The position numbers were made by a program, and so were the translations under genes. 5,350 nt of DNA from Candidatus Cloacimonadota bacterium (GTDB lineage: Bacteria; Cloacimonadota; Cloacimonadia; Cloacimonadales; TCS61), in assembly GCA_027858325.1 (NCBI GenBank), contig JAQICU010000284.1, positions 1-5,350 on the forward strand, in the 5' to 3' direction. Position 1 is the first letter of the stretch. Each line of letters begins with the position of its first letter. The notes beneath the pieces were generated by a model, which had not been told where the DNA came from, searched no databases, and was given only the letters and a program-made list of their open reading frames with translations. Of this stretch, positions 1 to 5,286 are shown piece by piece.

Positions 1-1
1 T

Positions 2-652
2 TATCAAGCAGCTTTAGAGAAATTCAGTGTAATTGAAAATGAAGGTATCATAAATTCAGACCTTTATTACAATATTGGAAACTGCAATTTCAGATTAAAC
101 AAAATTGGCAGAACTATACTTTATTATAAAAAAGCATTAAAAGTAAGATCCGATCATAAAGCTGCCAGAAGAAACCTGGAATATGCTCTCACCTTTACTA
201 AGGATAACCAGAATTCAGAGAATGAAAGTGTGATCAGATCATTCTGGTTGAAAGCATTCGATTCAATTTCCATTAATTTACTAGCTATTATCACTCTGCT
301 TTTCTTCGCAATACTTATCATTCTCATCAGTTTAATAATAATTCATTTCAAAAACCGTGAGAAAACAATTCCCATATTCATTACAACTATTCTCATAATC
401 TTTTTTTCAGCATTGTTAATTATAAGTGCTTTAAAATGGCAGGATTTTCACAATGATGATGAAGCTGTTTTACTGAGTAATTCGGCTATTGGATATAGTG
501 GTCCAGGAGAAGATTTTACACGTGTCTTCACTATTCATGAGGGAATGATCTTCACCATTGAAAGAAACGAAGAGAACTGGAGCTTGATCAAATTGGAGAA
601 CGGACTTGGCGGCTGGATTAAAAAGGATACTTTCGTTAGAATTGAACTTTAA
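2..652 (+). CDS. batE: BatE-like TPR/SH3 membrane protein, 5' truncated
   Basis: The reading frame is open from the window edge, so the N-terminus is missing and 216 residues remain. Residues 1 to about 62 form a TPR-like helical segment (SDLYYNIGNCNFRLNKIG, then YYKKALKVRSDHKAARRNLE). Two strongly hydrophobic membrane segments follow at about 93-114 and 123-145, separated by a short basic loop (KNREK). The C-terminal 60 residues resemble a bacterial SH3 domain (LLSNSAIGYSGPGEDF, FTIHEGM, NWSLIKLENGLGGWI). TPR, two membrane helices and SH3 in this order is the architecture of BatE, the last gene of the Bacteroides aerotolerance (bat) operon with MoxR, BatA, BatB and BatD. The role of Bat proteins is poorly defined; oxidative stress tolerance and periplasmic complex assembly have been proposed. 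The rest of the operon would lie upstream. An in-frame GTG at 230 would start after the TPR and is not the real start. The family call is good; the gene symbol is less certain. Confidence 0.78.
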   Translation, partial: YQAALEKFSVIENEGIINSDLYYNIGNCNFRLNKIGRTILYYKKALKVRSDHKAARRNLEYALTFTKDNQNSENESVIRSFWLKAFDSISINLLAIITLLFFAILIILISLIIIHFKNREKTIPIFITTILIIFFSALLIISALKWQDFHNDDEAVLLSNSAIGYSGPGEDFTRVFTIHEGMIFTIERNEENWSLIKLENGLGGWIKKDTFVRIEL

Positions 653-656
653 AATA

Positions 657-699
657 AATGAATATCCAATATCCAACACGGAATTTCCAATGATGAAAG
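657..699. repeat. intergenic repeat-like segment (ATATCC motif)
   Basis: Just after the batE stop the sequence has a tandem AATATCCAATATCCAA followed by GGAATTTCCAATGATGAA, a third degenerate copy of the same motif. From memory, similar ATATCCAA/TTCCAATGATGAA strings recur between genes in Bacteroidetes and Cloacimonadota-like genomes. That recurrence cannot be verified from one copy. It has no coding potential. Confidence 0.4.
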
Positions 700-704
700 G
701 AAGA

Positions 705-736
705 CCTCACCCTAACCCTCTCCTGAAGGAGAGGGA
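705..736. repeat. palindromic repeat CCTCACCCTAACCCTCTCC type
   Basis: CCCTCTCCT (716-724) and AGGAGAGGG (727-735) are perfect reverse complements separated by GA, giving a hairpin of about 8 bp with a four-base loop. The lead-in CCTCACCCTAA is typical of a short palindromic element seen between genes in many bacterial genomes (recalled, not searched). No run of T follows, so it is not a convincing intrinsic terminator for batE. Confidence 0.5.
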
Positions 737-755
737 ATAGAAGATCATAATAAGC

Positions 756-835
756 TGCGAAGTTCACAAAGATGCATTATGATAAAGTACGTTATCTTTT
801 GTGTTACTTGATGTTCTTAGTGGCGAAAAAAGTGG
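756..835. repeat. degenerate inverted-repeat intergenic element
   Basis: The segment begins GCGAAGTTCACAAAGATGC and ends TTTTGTGTTACTTGATG then TTCTTAGTGGCGAAAAAA. The arms AAGTTCACAAAGAT and ATCTTTTGTGTTACTT are imperfect reverse complements. It resembles a family of 'CACAAAG...CTTTGTG...GGCGAAAAA' elements that I recall as recurrent intergenic debris in FCB-group genomes. It overlaps the upstream extension of the peptidase frame, which argues that translation does not start at 772. Confidence 0.35.
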
Positions 836-849
836 GAAAAAATATAAAG

Positions 850-1698
850 ATGAACATAATAAAACTATTGTTCGTGTTACTCTTAACCATATCTATTCAG
901 CTTTCTGCAGCAGAGCTGGTATCTTTACATGGTAATCCTGTTCAAGGTGGAATTCTTATCTGCAAAGCTGATGAATCGGTAGAAAAGTTATTCCTCGACT
1001 ATATAGAAATCCCAATCTTCGAAAATACTGCCATATTAGGTTTTGACCGCGATGCAAAACTTCGTCACATATTAACTTTGGTTATGAAAAATGGTGACAT
1101 GGAAACAACTGAATTCTACCTGACAAAGAAGGAATATGAAACACAAAGAATTGATAATATCCCACCTGAGTACCTTGAAGATCCAACTGATCCAGATATA
1201 TTAAACAGGATTGAACGTGAATATTCTACTTTGCTAGAGGTTCGGAAAAATATTCACAACAATCAGTTTATTTATTTAGATGATTTTACGATCCCGGTTG
1301 AAAATGGAGAAGTAACTGGAGTCTTTGGTAGTACCAGGATATTGAACGGCATTACGGTTTCTCCTCATAACGGACTTGATATTGCTGCTCCTTTGGGGAC
1401 AGCTATCAAGGCAATGACAACCGGTGTTGTAGCACTAACAGGAGATTACTATTACAATGGCAAATTCGTGCTGTTAGATCATGGTGGCGGGTTAAGCTCC
1501 ATTTACATTCATATGAGCAAACTTTCTGTTGAAAAGGGAGATTATATCCTTAAAGGTGAGAAGATCGGTGAGGTAGGCTCTACCGGACGTTCAACCGGAA
1601 ACCATCTTCATTGGGGTGTTGACTGGGAAGATAAACGAATTGATCCTGAGCTTATTACTAATATGGATGATGTGTTTTTGAAGATCGTGGTGAAATAA
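850..1698 (+). CDS. secreted M23/LytM-family metallopeptidase
   Basis: This 282-residue protein starts at ATG 850, which puts a classic signal peptide at the N-terminus (MNIIKLLFVLLLTISIQLSA, cleavage near residues 20-21). An in-frame ATG at 772 would bury that signal 26 residues inside and would lie in a repeat, so I reject it. Residues about 22-140 form a beta-rich N-terminal region of unclear family. The C-terminal half is a LytM/M23 domain with expected zinc and catalytic residues: H173 and D177 in HNGLD, H221 in YIHMSKL, and H252/H254 in GNHLHWGV. Family members are zinc-dependent endopeptidases that cut peptidoglycan cross-links or stems, so periplasmic or surface cell-wall remodelling is likely. 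The intact ligands suggest an active enzyme rather than an EnvC/NlpD-like degenerate activator. No Shine-Dalgarno stands out before 850 (only AAAG), so the exact start is moderately certain. It stands alone between two spacers with no obvious operon partner. Confidence 0.88.
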   Translation: MNIIKLLFVLLLTISIQLSAAELVSLHGNPVQGGILICKADESVEKLFLDYIEIPIFENTAILGFDRDAKLRHILTLVMKNGDMETTEFYLTKKEYETQRIDNIPPEYLEDPTDPDILNRIEREYSTLLEVRKNIHNNQFIYLDDFTIPVENGEVTGVFGSTRILNGITVSPHNGLDIAAPLGTAIKAMTTGVVALTGDYYYNGKFVLLDHGGGLSSIYIHMSKLSVEKGDYILKGEKIGEVGSTGRSTGNHLHWGVDWEDKRIDPELITNMDDVFLKIVVK

Positions 1699-1721
1699 TT
1701 CAAAGTTAATCGGAACATATC

Positions 1722-1749
1722 CCGTCCCAAGACTTCTGTGTTGGAACGG
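1722..1749. repeat. imperfect hairpin repeat downstream of the peptidase
   Basis: CCGTCCCAA (1722-1730) pairs with TTGGAACGG (1741-1749) with one mismatch across a 10-base loop, about 23 bases past the peptidase stop. It is followed by AAAAATTGAATTTT rather than a run of T, so it is weak as an intrinsic terminator. The CGTCCCAAGACTT...TTGGAACG pattern resembles another dispersed short palindrome, which I recall but cannot check. Nothing else was seen in 1750-1810. Confidence 0.4.
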
Positions 1750-1810
1750 AAAAATTGAATTTTACTTTAGTATTTCTATTAGTAACAAATAGATACAAAA
1801 CATAATAATA

Positions 1811-1838
1811 TTGACAGAACATAATTCATATTTATTTT
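1811..1838 (+). promoter_or_regulatory. putative sigma-70-like promoter for the paralog array
   Basis: TTGACA at 1811-1816 is a perfect -35 consensus. TATTTT at 1833-1838, after a 16-base spacer, matches the -10 consensus at four of six positions. Transcription would begin near 1845, leaving a leader of about 40 bases before the ATG at 1887. No comparable promoter is obvious in the 56-base gaps before the second and third paralogs, so the array may be co-transcribed from here. Confidence 0.4.
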
Positions 1839-1874
1839 TTGGTAGCAAATATATCCTTCAACAAAGATATATCC

Positions 1875-1882
1875 AAGGGAGG
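1875..1882 (+). promoter_or_regulatory. ribosome binding site fixing the start at 1887
   Basis: AAGGGAGG lies four bases before ATG 1887. The paralogs have equivalent sites: AAAAGGAG (3297-3304) six bases before ATG 3311, and AAGGAG (4906-4911) six bases before ATG 4918. This and the alignment of all three signal peptides rule out the longer in-frame start at 1839. Confidence 0.75.
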
Positions 1883-1886
1883 AATT

Positions 1887-2312
1887 ATGACAAAATTATT
1901 CATCATCATTTTACTTTTTACCTCATTGTGCTTGTGGGCACAGAATGTACCGCAAACCATCGATTACCAAGGCAGACTTGCCGATAGTGACGGCAACTAC
2001 CTTAATGGTGTAATCACAGTGAATTTTTTGATCTTTAATGTTGAAACTTATGGAACTCCACTCTGGATTGAAACGCAGGATGTTTCCATAGCTAATGGTA
2101 TCTTTCATGTTCAACTCGGTTCAGTGGCTGCTTTTCCCAGTACACTCTTCGATGATGCAGACCGCTGGCTGGAACTGGAGGTGGGAGGAGAAACACTTTC
2201 ACCTAGAACAATTGTAGCGAGTGTTCCCTATTCCATTAAAGCAGAAACTGCATATACTGTAGAAGCACCCCTCAATCTCACTGGAAATGTTGCTTCACCA
2301 AATAGCGTTATA
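1887..2312 (+). repeat. paralog N-terminal module, copy 1
   Basis: This is the first of three copies of a DNA module encoding the signal peptide and N-terminal domain. It aligns without gaps over 426 bases with copy 2. Similarity is highest in the first 100 bases and in the last 80 or so (VPYSIKAETAYTVEAPLNLTGNVASPNSVI), with a more diverged middle. Confidence 0.85.
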
Positions 2313-3254
2313 ACCGGTGAGAATACTAGTACAGGATACGGTGTTTTGGGTAAACATACTAGCAGTAATAATATTGGTTACTTAGGAAATTCAGTCAGTG
2401 GTGTTTATGGTTATTGTATTGAACCTACCACAAAAGGCGTTTATGGTTTACACTCCAGTGGAAATTATGGTTATTTAGGTTCATCCGATTATGGTGTTTA
2501 TGGTCATAATTATGTAAGCGGTGGTTCTGGTGTTTACGGTTTTAATACAGCCTCTTACGGATATGGTGTTTATGGTATACATAACATTAGTGGCAGTTAT
2601 GGTTACATAGGTGCAGGTGATCGTGGTGTTTATGGTTATGGTGATTCCTTTGGGGGTTGGTTTGAAGGAGGCTGGCGCGGTGTTTATGGCATGGTGATTC
2701 CAACAGGAAGTGACGGTTATTTTGGAGTTCAAGGTTACGTTTCTGGTGGTTCAGGTACAAATTATGCAGTTTATGGTTATGCCGAATTTGGTAACATTAA
2801 CTATGCCGGGTATTTTAATGGTAATGTAACTGTTACCGGAACTTTCAGCAATCCTTCCGATGAACGTTTTAAGGAAAATGTACAGCCATATAAAAATGCT
2901 CTTTCTAAAATAAAATTAATGAATGTGCATACCTTTAATTTCAAACAAATGGCAGAAGAAAAAAGATTGGTGCTACCGGAAGGTGAGCAGATCGGTCTTA
3001 TAGCTCAGGAACTGGAAGAAATTCTTCCTGAACTGGTAGTGGATAATGTTCATGCTTACGACAGAAATGAAGGCATCGAAGGAGCAGAAAGGAATATGGA
3101 AAGAATCGAATATAAGGGAATAAATTATATAGGTCTTATTCCGGTGTTAATAGAAGCGATAAAAGAATTAAACGCCCAAAATGAAGATCAGCAAAAACAA
3201 AACGAAGAACAACAAAGACTTATCGATGAACTATTAAGATCAGCCGGAAAATAG
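1887..3254 (+). CDS. secreted fibre-like protein with GVYG repeats and C-terminal Peptidase_S74 chaperone domain
   Basis: This 455-residue protein has a signal peptide (residues 1-18, cleavage after LWA). Residues 19 to about 125 form a conserved N-terminal domain (IDYQGRLADSDGNYLN, then PRTIVASVPYSIKAETAY) shared with the next two genes. Residues about 140-310 carry glycine- and tyrosine-rich repeats with seven GVYG units, like bacterial and phage fibre shafts. Residues 324-430 match the S74 intramolecular chaperone of endosialidase type: SDERFKEN, IGLIAQELEEILPELV and INYIGLIPVLIEAIKEL. In this family the Ser and Lys of SDxRxK form the self-cleavage dyad; both are present (S324, K329), preceded by Pro as in MYRF. 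The domain usually trimerises the fibre and is then released. A Gln/Glu-rich coiled coil ends the protein (about 424-455). The substrate or ligand is unknown. The middle of the N-terminal domain has diverged from its paralogs more than its ends. Surface adhesin or fibre is the likeliest role. Confidence 0.85.
   Translation: MTKLFIIILLFTSLCLWAQNVPQTIDYQGRLADSDGNYLNGVITVNFLIFNVETYGTPLWIETQDVSIANGIFHVQLGSVAAFPSTLFDDADRWLELEVGGETLSPRTIVASVPYSIKAETAYTVEAPLNLTGNVASPNSVITGENTSTGYGVLGKHTSSNNIGYLGNSVSGVYGYCIEPTTKGVYGLHSSGNYGYLGSSDYGVYGHNYVSGGSGVYGFNTASYGYGVYGIHNISGSYGYIGAGDRGVYGYGDSFGGWFEGGWRGVYGMVIPTGSDGYFGVQGYVSGGSGTNYAVYGYAEFGNINYAGYFNGNVTVTGTFSNPSDERFKENVQPYKNALSKIKLMNVHTFNFKQMAEEKRLVLPEGEQIGLIAQELEEILPELVVDNVHAYDRNEGIEGAERNMERIEYKGINYIGLIPVLIEAIKELNAQNEDQQKQNEEQQRLIDELLRSAGK
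2400..2690 (+). repeat. in-gene GVYG-coding repeats
   Basis: The 12-base unit GGTGTTTATGGT, or a one-base variant, occurs at 2400, 2436, 2493, 2529, 2565, 2625 and 2679, always in frame and encoding GVYG. Spacing is in multiples of three and often 36 bases. Similar but fewer units occur in the second paralog (about 3760-3980). Such repeats allow slippage or recombination and probably form a beta-rich fibre shaft. Confidence 0.8.
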
Positions 3255-3261
3255 TAATGTA

Positions 3262-3281
3262 GGAACAGCTTACAAGCTGCC
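3262..3281. repeat. short hairpin between paralogs 1 and 2
   Basis: CAGCTT (3266-3271) and AAGCTG (3274-3279) are perfect reverse complements around AC, within GGAACAGCTTACAAGCTGCC. No run of T follows, so read-through into the next gene is likely. It resembles another dispersed GGAACAGCTT...AAGCTG palindrome, recalled and not verified. Confidence 0.4.
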
Positions 3282-3310
3282 TAAGAAATACAAAATAAAA
3301 GGAGATCGTT

Positions 3311-3736
3311 ATGAAAAACTTATTTATCATCATTTTACTTTTTACTTCATTGTGTTTATGGGCACAGAATGTACCGCAAACCATCGATTACCAAGGCAGG
3401 CTTGCCGATAGTGATGGGAACTACCTTAACGTAGTAGTCACAGTTGATTTTTTGATCTATAATGTAGAAACGGGTGGAACTGCACTTTGGAGTGAAACTC
3501 AGTATGTTTCCTGTACAAATGGAGTCTTTCATGTACAATTAGGTTCGGTAACTCCTTTACCGGGTACTCTTTTTGATATTGCTGCTCCCTGGTTGGAACT
3601 AATTGTAAGTGGTGAAACACTTGTACCTCGTACAGCTATCGCCAGTGTTCCCTATTCCATCAAAGCCGAAACTGCATATACAGTAGAAGCACCTCTCAAT
3701 CTCACTGGAAATGTAGCTTCGCCAAATAGCGTTATA
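3311..3736 (+). repeat. paralog N-terminal module, copy 2
   Basis: This is the second copy of the signal-peptide/N-terminal-domain module. Over the first 369 bases I count about 22 mismatches and no gaps against copy 3 (about 94% identity). Against copy 1 the match runs the full 426 bases, including the extension through NSVI that copy 3 lacks. Confidence 0.88.
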
Positions 3737-4861
3737 ATGGGTGATAATACCGGTACAGGTTACGGTGTTTGGGGTATGCACAGCAGCAGCGGTAGTTATG
3801 GTTTCTTAGGTTCTTATGATATAGGTGTTTATGGTGCAGCTAACGGTTTCGGCGTCTATGGTTTACACCCCACTGGAAGTTATGGTTATATAAGCTCAGC
3901 AGATTATGGTGTTTTTGGTTCCCACTCAAGTGGAAATTTTGGTTTCTTGGGAAGTTCAAGCTATGGTGTTTATGGTAATTCAAGCAGTGGCTGGGCAGGT
4001 TATTTCGATGGGAAAATGTATGTTAATGACATGGTGGGTATTGGTACAATAAACCCCGGACGTATGCTTACTGTCAATAGTACTGGAGCAAACCCGATCC
4101 AATGGCAGGTAAATTCATTAATATTAGGTCAGCTTGGTACAAATGGTTCAGGAGCCGGTGGTCTCTATCTGTATGATAACGGGTCCATTTCCACAGTTGT
4201 TACAGCCAGTGGTAATAGTTACTTTAATGGTGGTAACGTGGGTATCGGAACAGATACACCACCAAGTAAATTAACAGTTGCGGGAACTATTGAATCTACT
4301 TCAGGTGGAATCAAGTTTCCTGATGGAACAATACAGACAACAGCTGCTACTGGAAGCACTACATATTCTATTGGCGACTTTGCTCAAGGTGGTATAGTAT
4401 TTTGGTTAGATGAAACCGGACAACACGGTTTGGTATGTGCTAAACAAGACCAAAGTTCTGGAATTAGATGGTATGCTGGTACATACACTTATACAATGGC
4501 AAAAGGGGATGGACCTTATTCGGGAGAACTAAATATGGCTATTATTATTGCCAATCAAGGAAATGGTGATGGTAGTACTTATGCTGCCCGTATTTGCAAC
4601 GAGTTACAAATAACCGAAGGTGGAAAGACTTATGGCGATTGGTATTTGCCAGCAATACAGGAGCTGTATTTAATGTACCAAAATAAATCAACAATTGAAG
4701 CTACGGCAATAGCAAATGGTGGAAGTGCTTTTGGAAATATCGGCTATTGGAGTTCTACCGAGGTCAATAACGGCGACGTTTGGTACTATGTCTTCAGTGG
4801 CTACCAGAGCTACTTCGTTAAGAGCACCACCTACAATGTGCGTGCGGTTCGGGCTTTTTGA
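3311..4861 (+). CDS. secreted fibre-like protein with DUF1566/C-type-lectin-fold domain; probable DGR target
   Basis: This 516-residue protein has a signal peptide (residues 1-18, LWA|QN) and the shared N-terminal domain (19 to about 125). GVYG/YGFLG repeats span about 145-235. Two fibre motifs, VGIGTINPGRMLTV (about 242) and VGIGTDTPPSKLTV (about 310), follow, then IKFPDGTIQTTAA. Residues about 354-516 form a DUF1566-like domain: GDFAQGGIVFWLDETGQHG, GDWYLPAIQELYLMY, YWSSTE and a terminal VRAVRAF. DUF1566-like domains adopt a C-type lectin-like fold and are used as ligand-binding tips, including targets of diversity-generating retroelements. The last 38 codons show the composition expected of a DGR variable region (see separate entry). 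A surface-displayed binding protein with a hypermutable tip is the best reading; the ligand is unknown. An ordinary DUF1566 adhesin remains possible. The start is set by AAAAGGAG six bases upstream and alignment with both neighbours. It sits 56 bases after paralog 1, same strand, probably co-transcribed. Confidence 0.85.
   Translation: MKNLFIIILLFTSLCLWAQNVPQTIDYQGRLADSDGNYLNVVVTVDFLIYNVETGGTALWSETQYVSCTNGVFHVQLGSVTPLPGTLFDIAAPWLELIVSGETLVPRTAIASVPYSIKAETAYTVEAPLNLTGNVASPNSVIMGDNTGTGYGVWGMHSSSGSYGFLGSYDIGVYGAANGFGVYGLHPTGSYGYISSADYGVFGSHSSGNFGFLGSSSYGVYGNSSSGWAGYFDGKMYVNDMVGIGTINPGRMLTVNSTGANPIQWQVNSLILGQLGTNGSGAGGLYLYDNGSISTVVTASGNSYFNGGNVGIGTDTPPSKLTVAGTIESTSGGIKFPDGTIQTTAATGSTTYSIGDFAQGGIVFWLDETGQHGLVCAKQDQSSGIRWYAGTYTYTMAKGDGPYSGELNMAIIIANQGNGDGSTYAARICNELQITEGGKTYGDWYLPAIQELYLMYQNKSTIEATAIANGGSAFGNIGYWSSTEVNNGDVWYYVFSGYQSYFVKSTTYNVRAVRAF
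4745..4858 (+). other. putative DGR variable region (VR)
   Basis: This segment encodes YWSSTE to the C-terminus. In the 25 codons from V485 to N509 (4763-4837), 22 are NNY; the exceptions are TGG, CAG and AAG, which would be invariant or low-adenine anchors. Sixteen of 25 end in C, against three of 25 in the preceding 25 codons. Every putative variable codon (GTC, GGC, GAC, TAC, AGC, TTC, ACC, GTT, AGT, TAT) is reachable from AAC or AAT by changing only adenines. That is the known DGR pattern, in which A-specific errors in reverse transcription of a template repeat are copied into the VR. Its place at the extreme 3' end of a C-type-lectin-fold gene is also typical. No template repeat or reverse transcriptase is in the window. 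Confidence 0.65.
4838..4858 (+). other. candidate IMH-like 3' boundary of the VR
   Basis: The 21 bases encoding VRAVRAF begin GTGCGTGCGGTTCGGGC, contain no adenine and are GC-rich against the AT-rich gene. In characterised DGRs the VR ends in a short conserved GC-rich stretch, the initiation of mutagenic homology (IMH), where template-primed synthesis starts and mutagenesis stops. The position right before the stop fits. The identification depends on finding the matching template repeat. Confidence 0.5.
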
Positions 4862-4887
4862 AATTAATGAAGGAATTAATCCGTCAA

Positions 4888-4903
4888 CTGCCGGATACGG
4901 TGG
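4888..4903 (+). other. weak hairpin downstream of the VR
   Basis: CTGCCG (4888-4893) and CGGTGG (4898-4903) can pair with two G-T wobbles around a GATA loop, starting 26 bases after the stop codon. Some DGRs need a short stem with a four-base loop just past the VR for efficient retargeting, and GATA would fit a GRNA-type loop. The stem here is short and imperfect, so this is only a candidate. An alternative pairing is ATCCG/CGGAT (4879-4896). Confidence 0.2.
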
Positions 4904-4917
4904 ACAAGGAGAAAAAA

Positions 4918-5286
4918 ATGAAAAAAACATTTATCATTATTTTACTTTTTACTTCATTGTGCTTATGGGCACAGAATGTACCGCAAACCATCGATTACCA
5001 AGGCAGGCTTGCCGATAGTGATGGGAACTACCTTAACGTGGTAGTCACAGTTGATTTTTTGATCTATAATGTAGAAACCGGTGGAACTGCACTTTGGAGT
5101 GAAACTCAGGATGTTTCCTGTACAAATGGAGTCTTTCATGTACAATTAGGTTCGGTAGCTCCTTTACCGGGTACTCTTTTTGATATTGCTGCTCCCTGGT
5201 TGGAACTGGTTGTAGGTGGAGAGACACTTGTACCTCGTACAGCTATTGCCAGTGTTCCTTATGCTATAAAAGCAGAAACTGCTTAC
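4918..5286 (+). repeat. paralog N-terminal module, copy 3
   Basis: This is the third copy of the shared module, gapless against copy 2 for 369 bases with about 22 mismatches. Similarity stops abruptly after AETAY, where the downstream sequence changes to the GSGSG/LDADLLDG linker. The module boundary is thus sharp. Confidence 0.88.

Noticed and set aside
230..652. Separate small membrane protein starting at GTG 230
   Set aside because: The frame is open back to position 2 and encodes a TPR-like segment, so this is an internal codon of a truncated BatE-like gene.
716..735. Rho-independent terminator after batE
   Set aside because: The stem is perfect but is followed by GAATAGAAG with no run of T.
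772..849. N-terminal extension of the M23 peptidase from ATG 772
   Set aside because: It would place 26 residues in front of a clear signal peptide, and the DNA belongs to a repeat-like element. ATG 850 gives a normal exported protein.
1839..1886. Longer start of the first fibre gene at 1839
   Set aside because: ATG 1887 has a strong AAGGGAGG site, and the three paralogs align exactly from that methionine.
1887..1946. Lipoprotein signal in the paralogs (Cys15 in TSLCLWA)
   Set aside because: The residue before Cys is Leu and there is no lipobox. LWA|QN fits signal peptidase I.
2400..2690. CRISPR-like array in the regularly spaced GGTGTTTATGGT units
   Set aside because: The units are in frame, encode GVYG and have short related spacers inside a continuous gene, so they are protein repeats.
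4716..5018. 100-residue + strand reading frame overlapping the VR and the start of paralog 3
   Set aside because: It is in another frame from two well-supported genes, crosses their junction and shows no recognisable domain.
470..5227. Minus-strand reading frames of 60-83 codons
   Set aside because: All lie opposite well-supported coding sequence, and several are repeated only because the paralogous genes are repeated. None has a domain or ribosome binding site that I can support.
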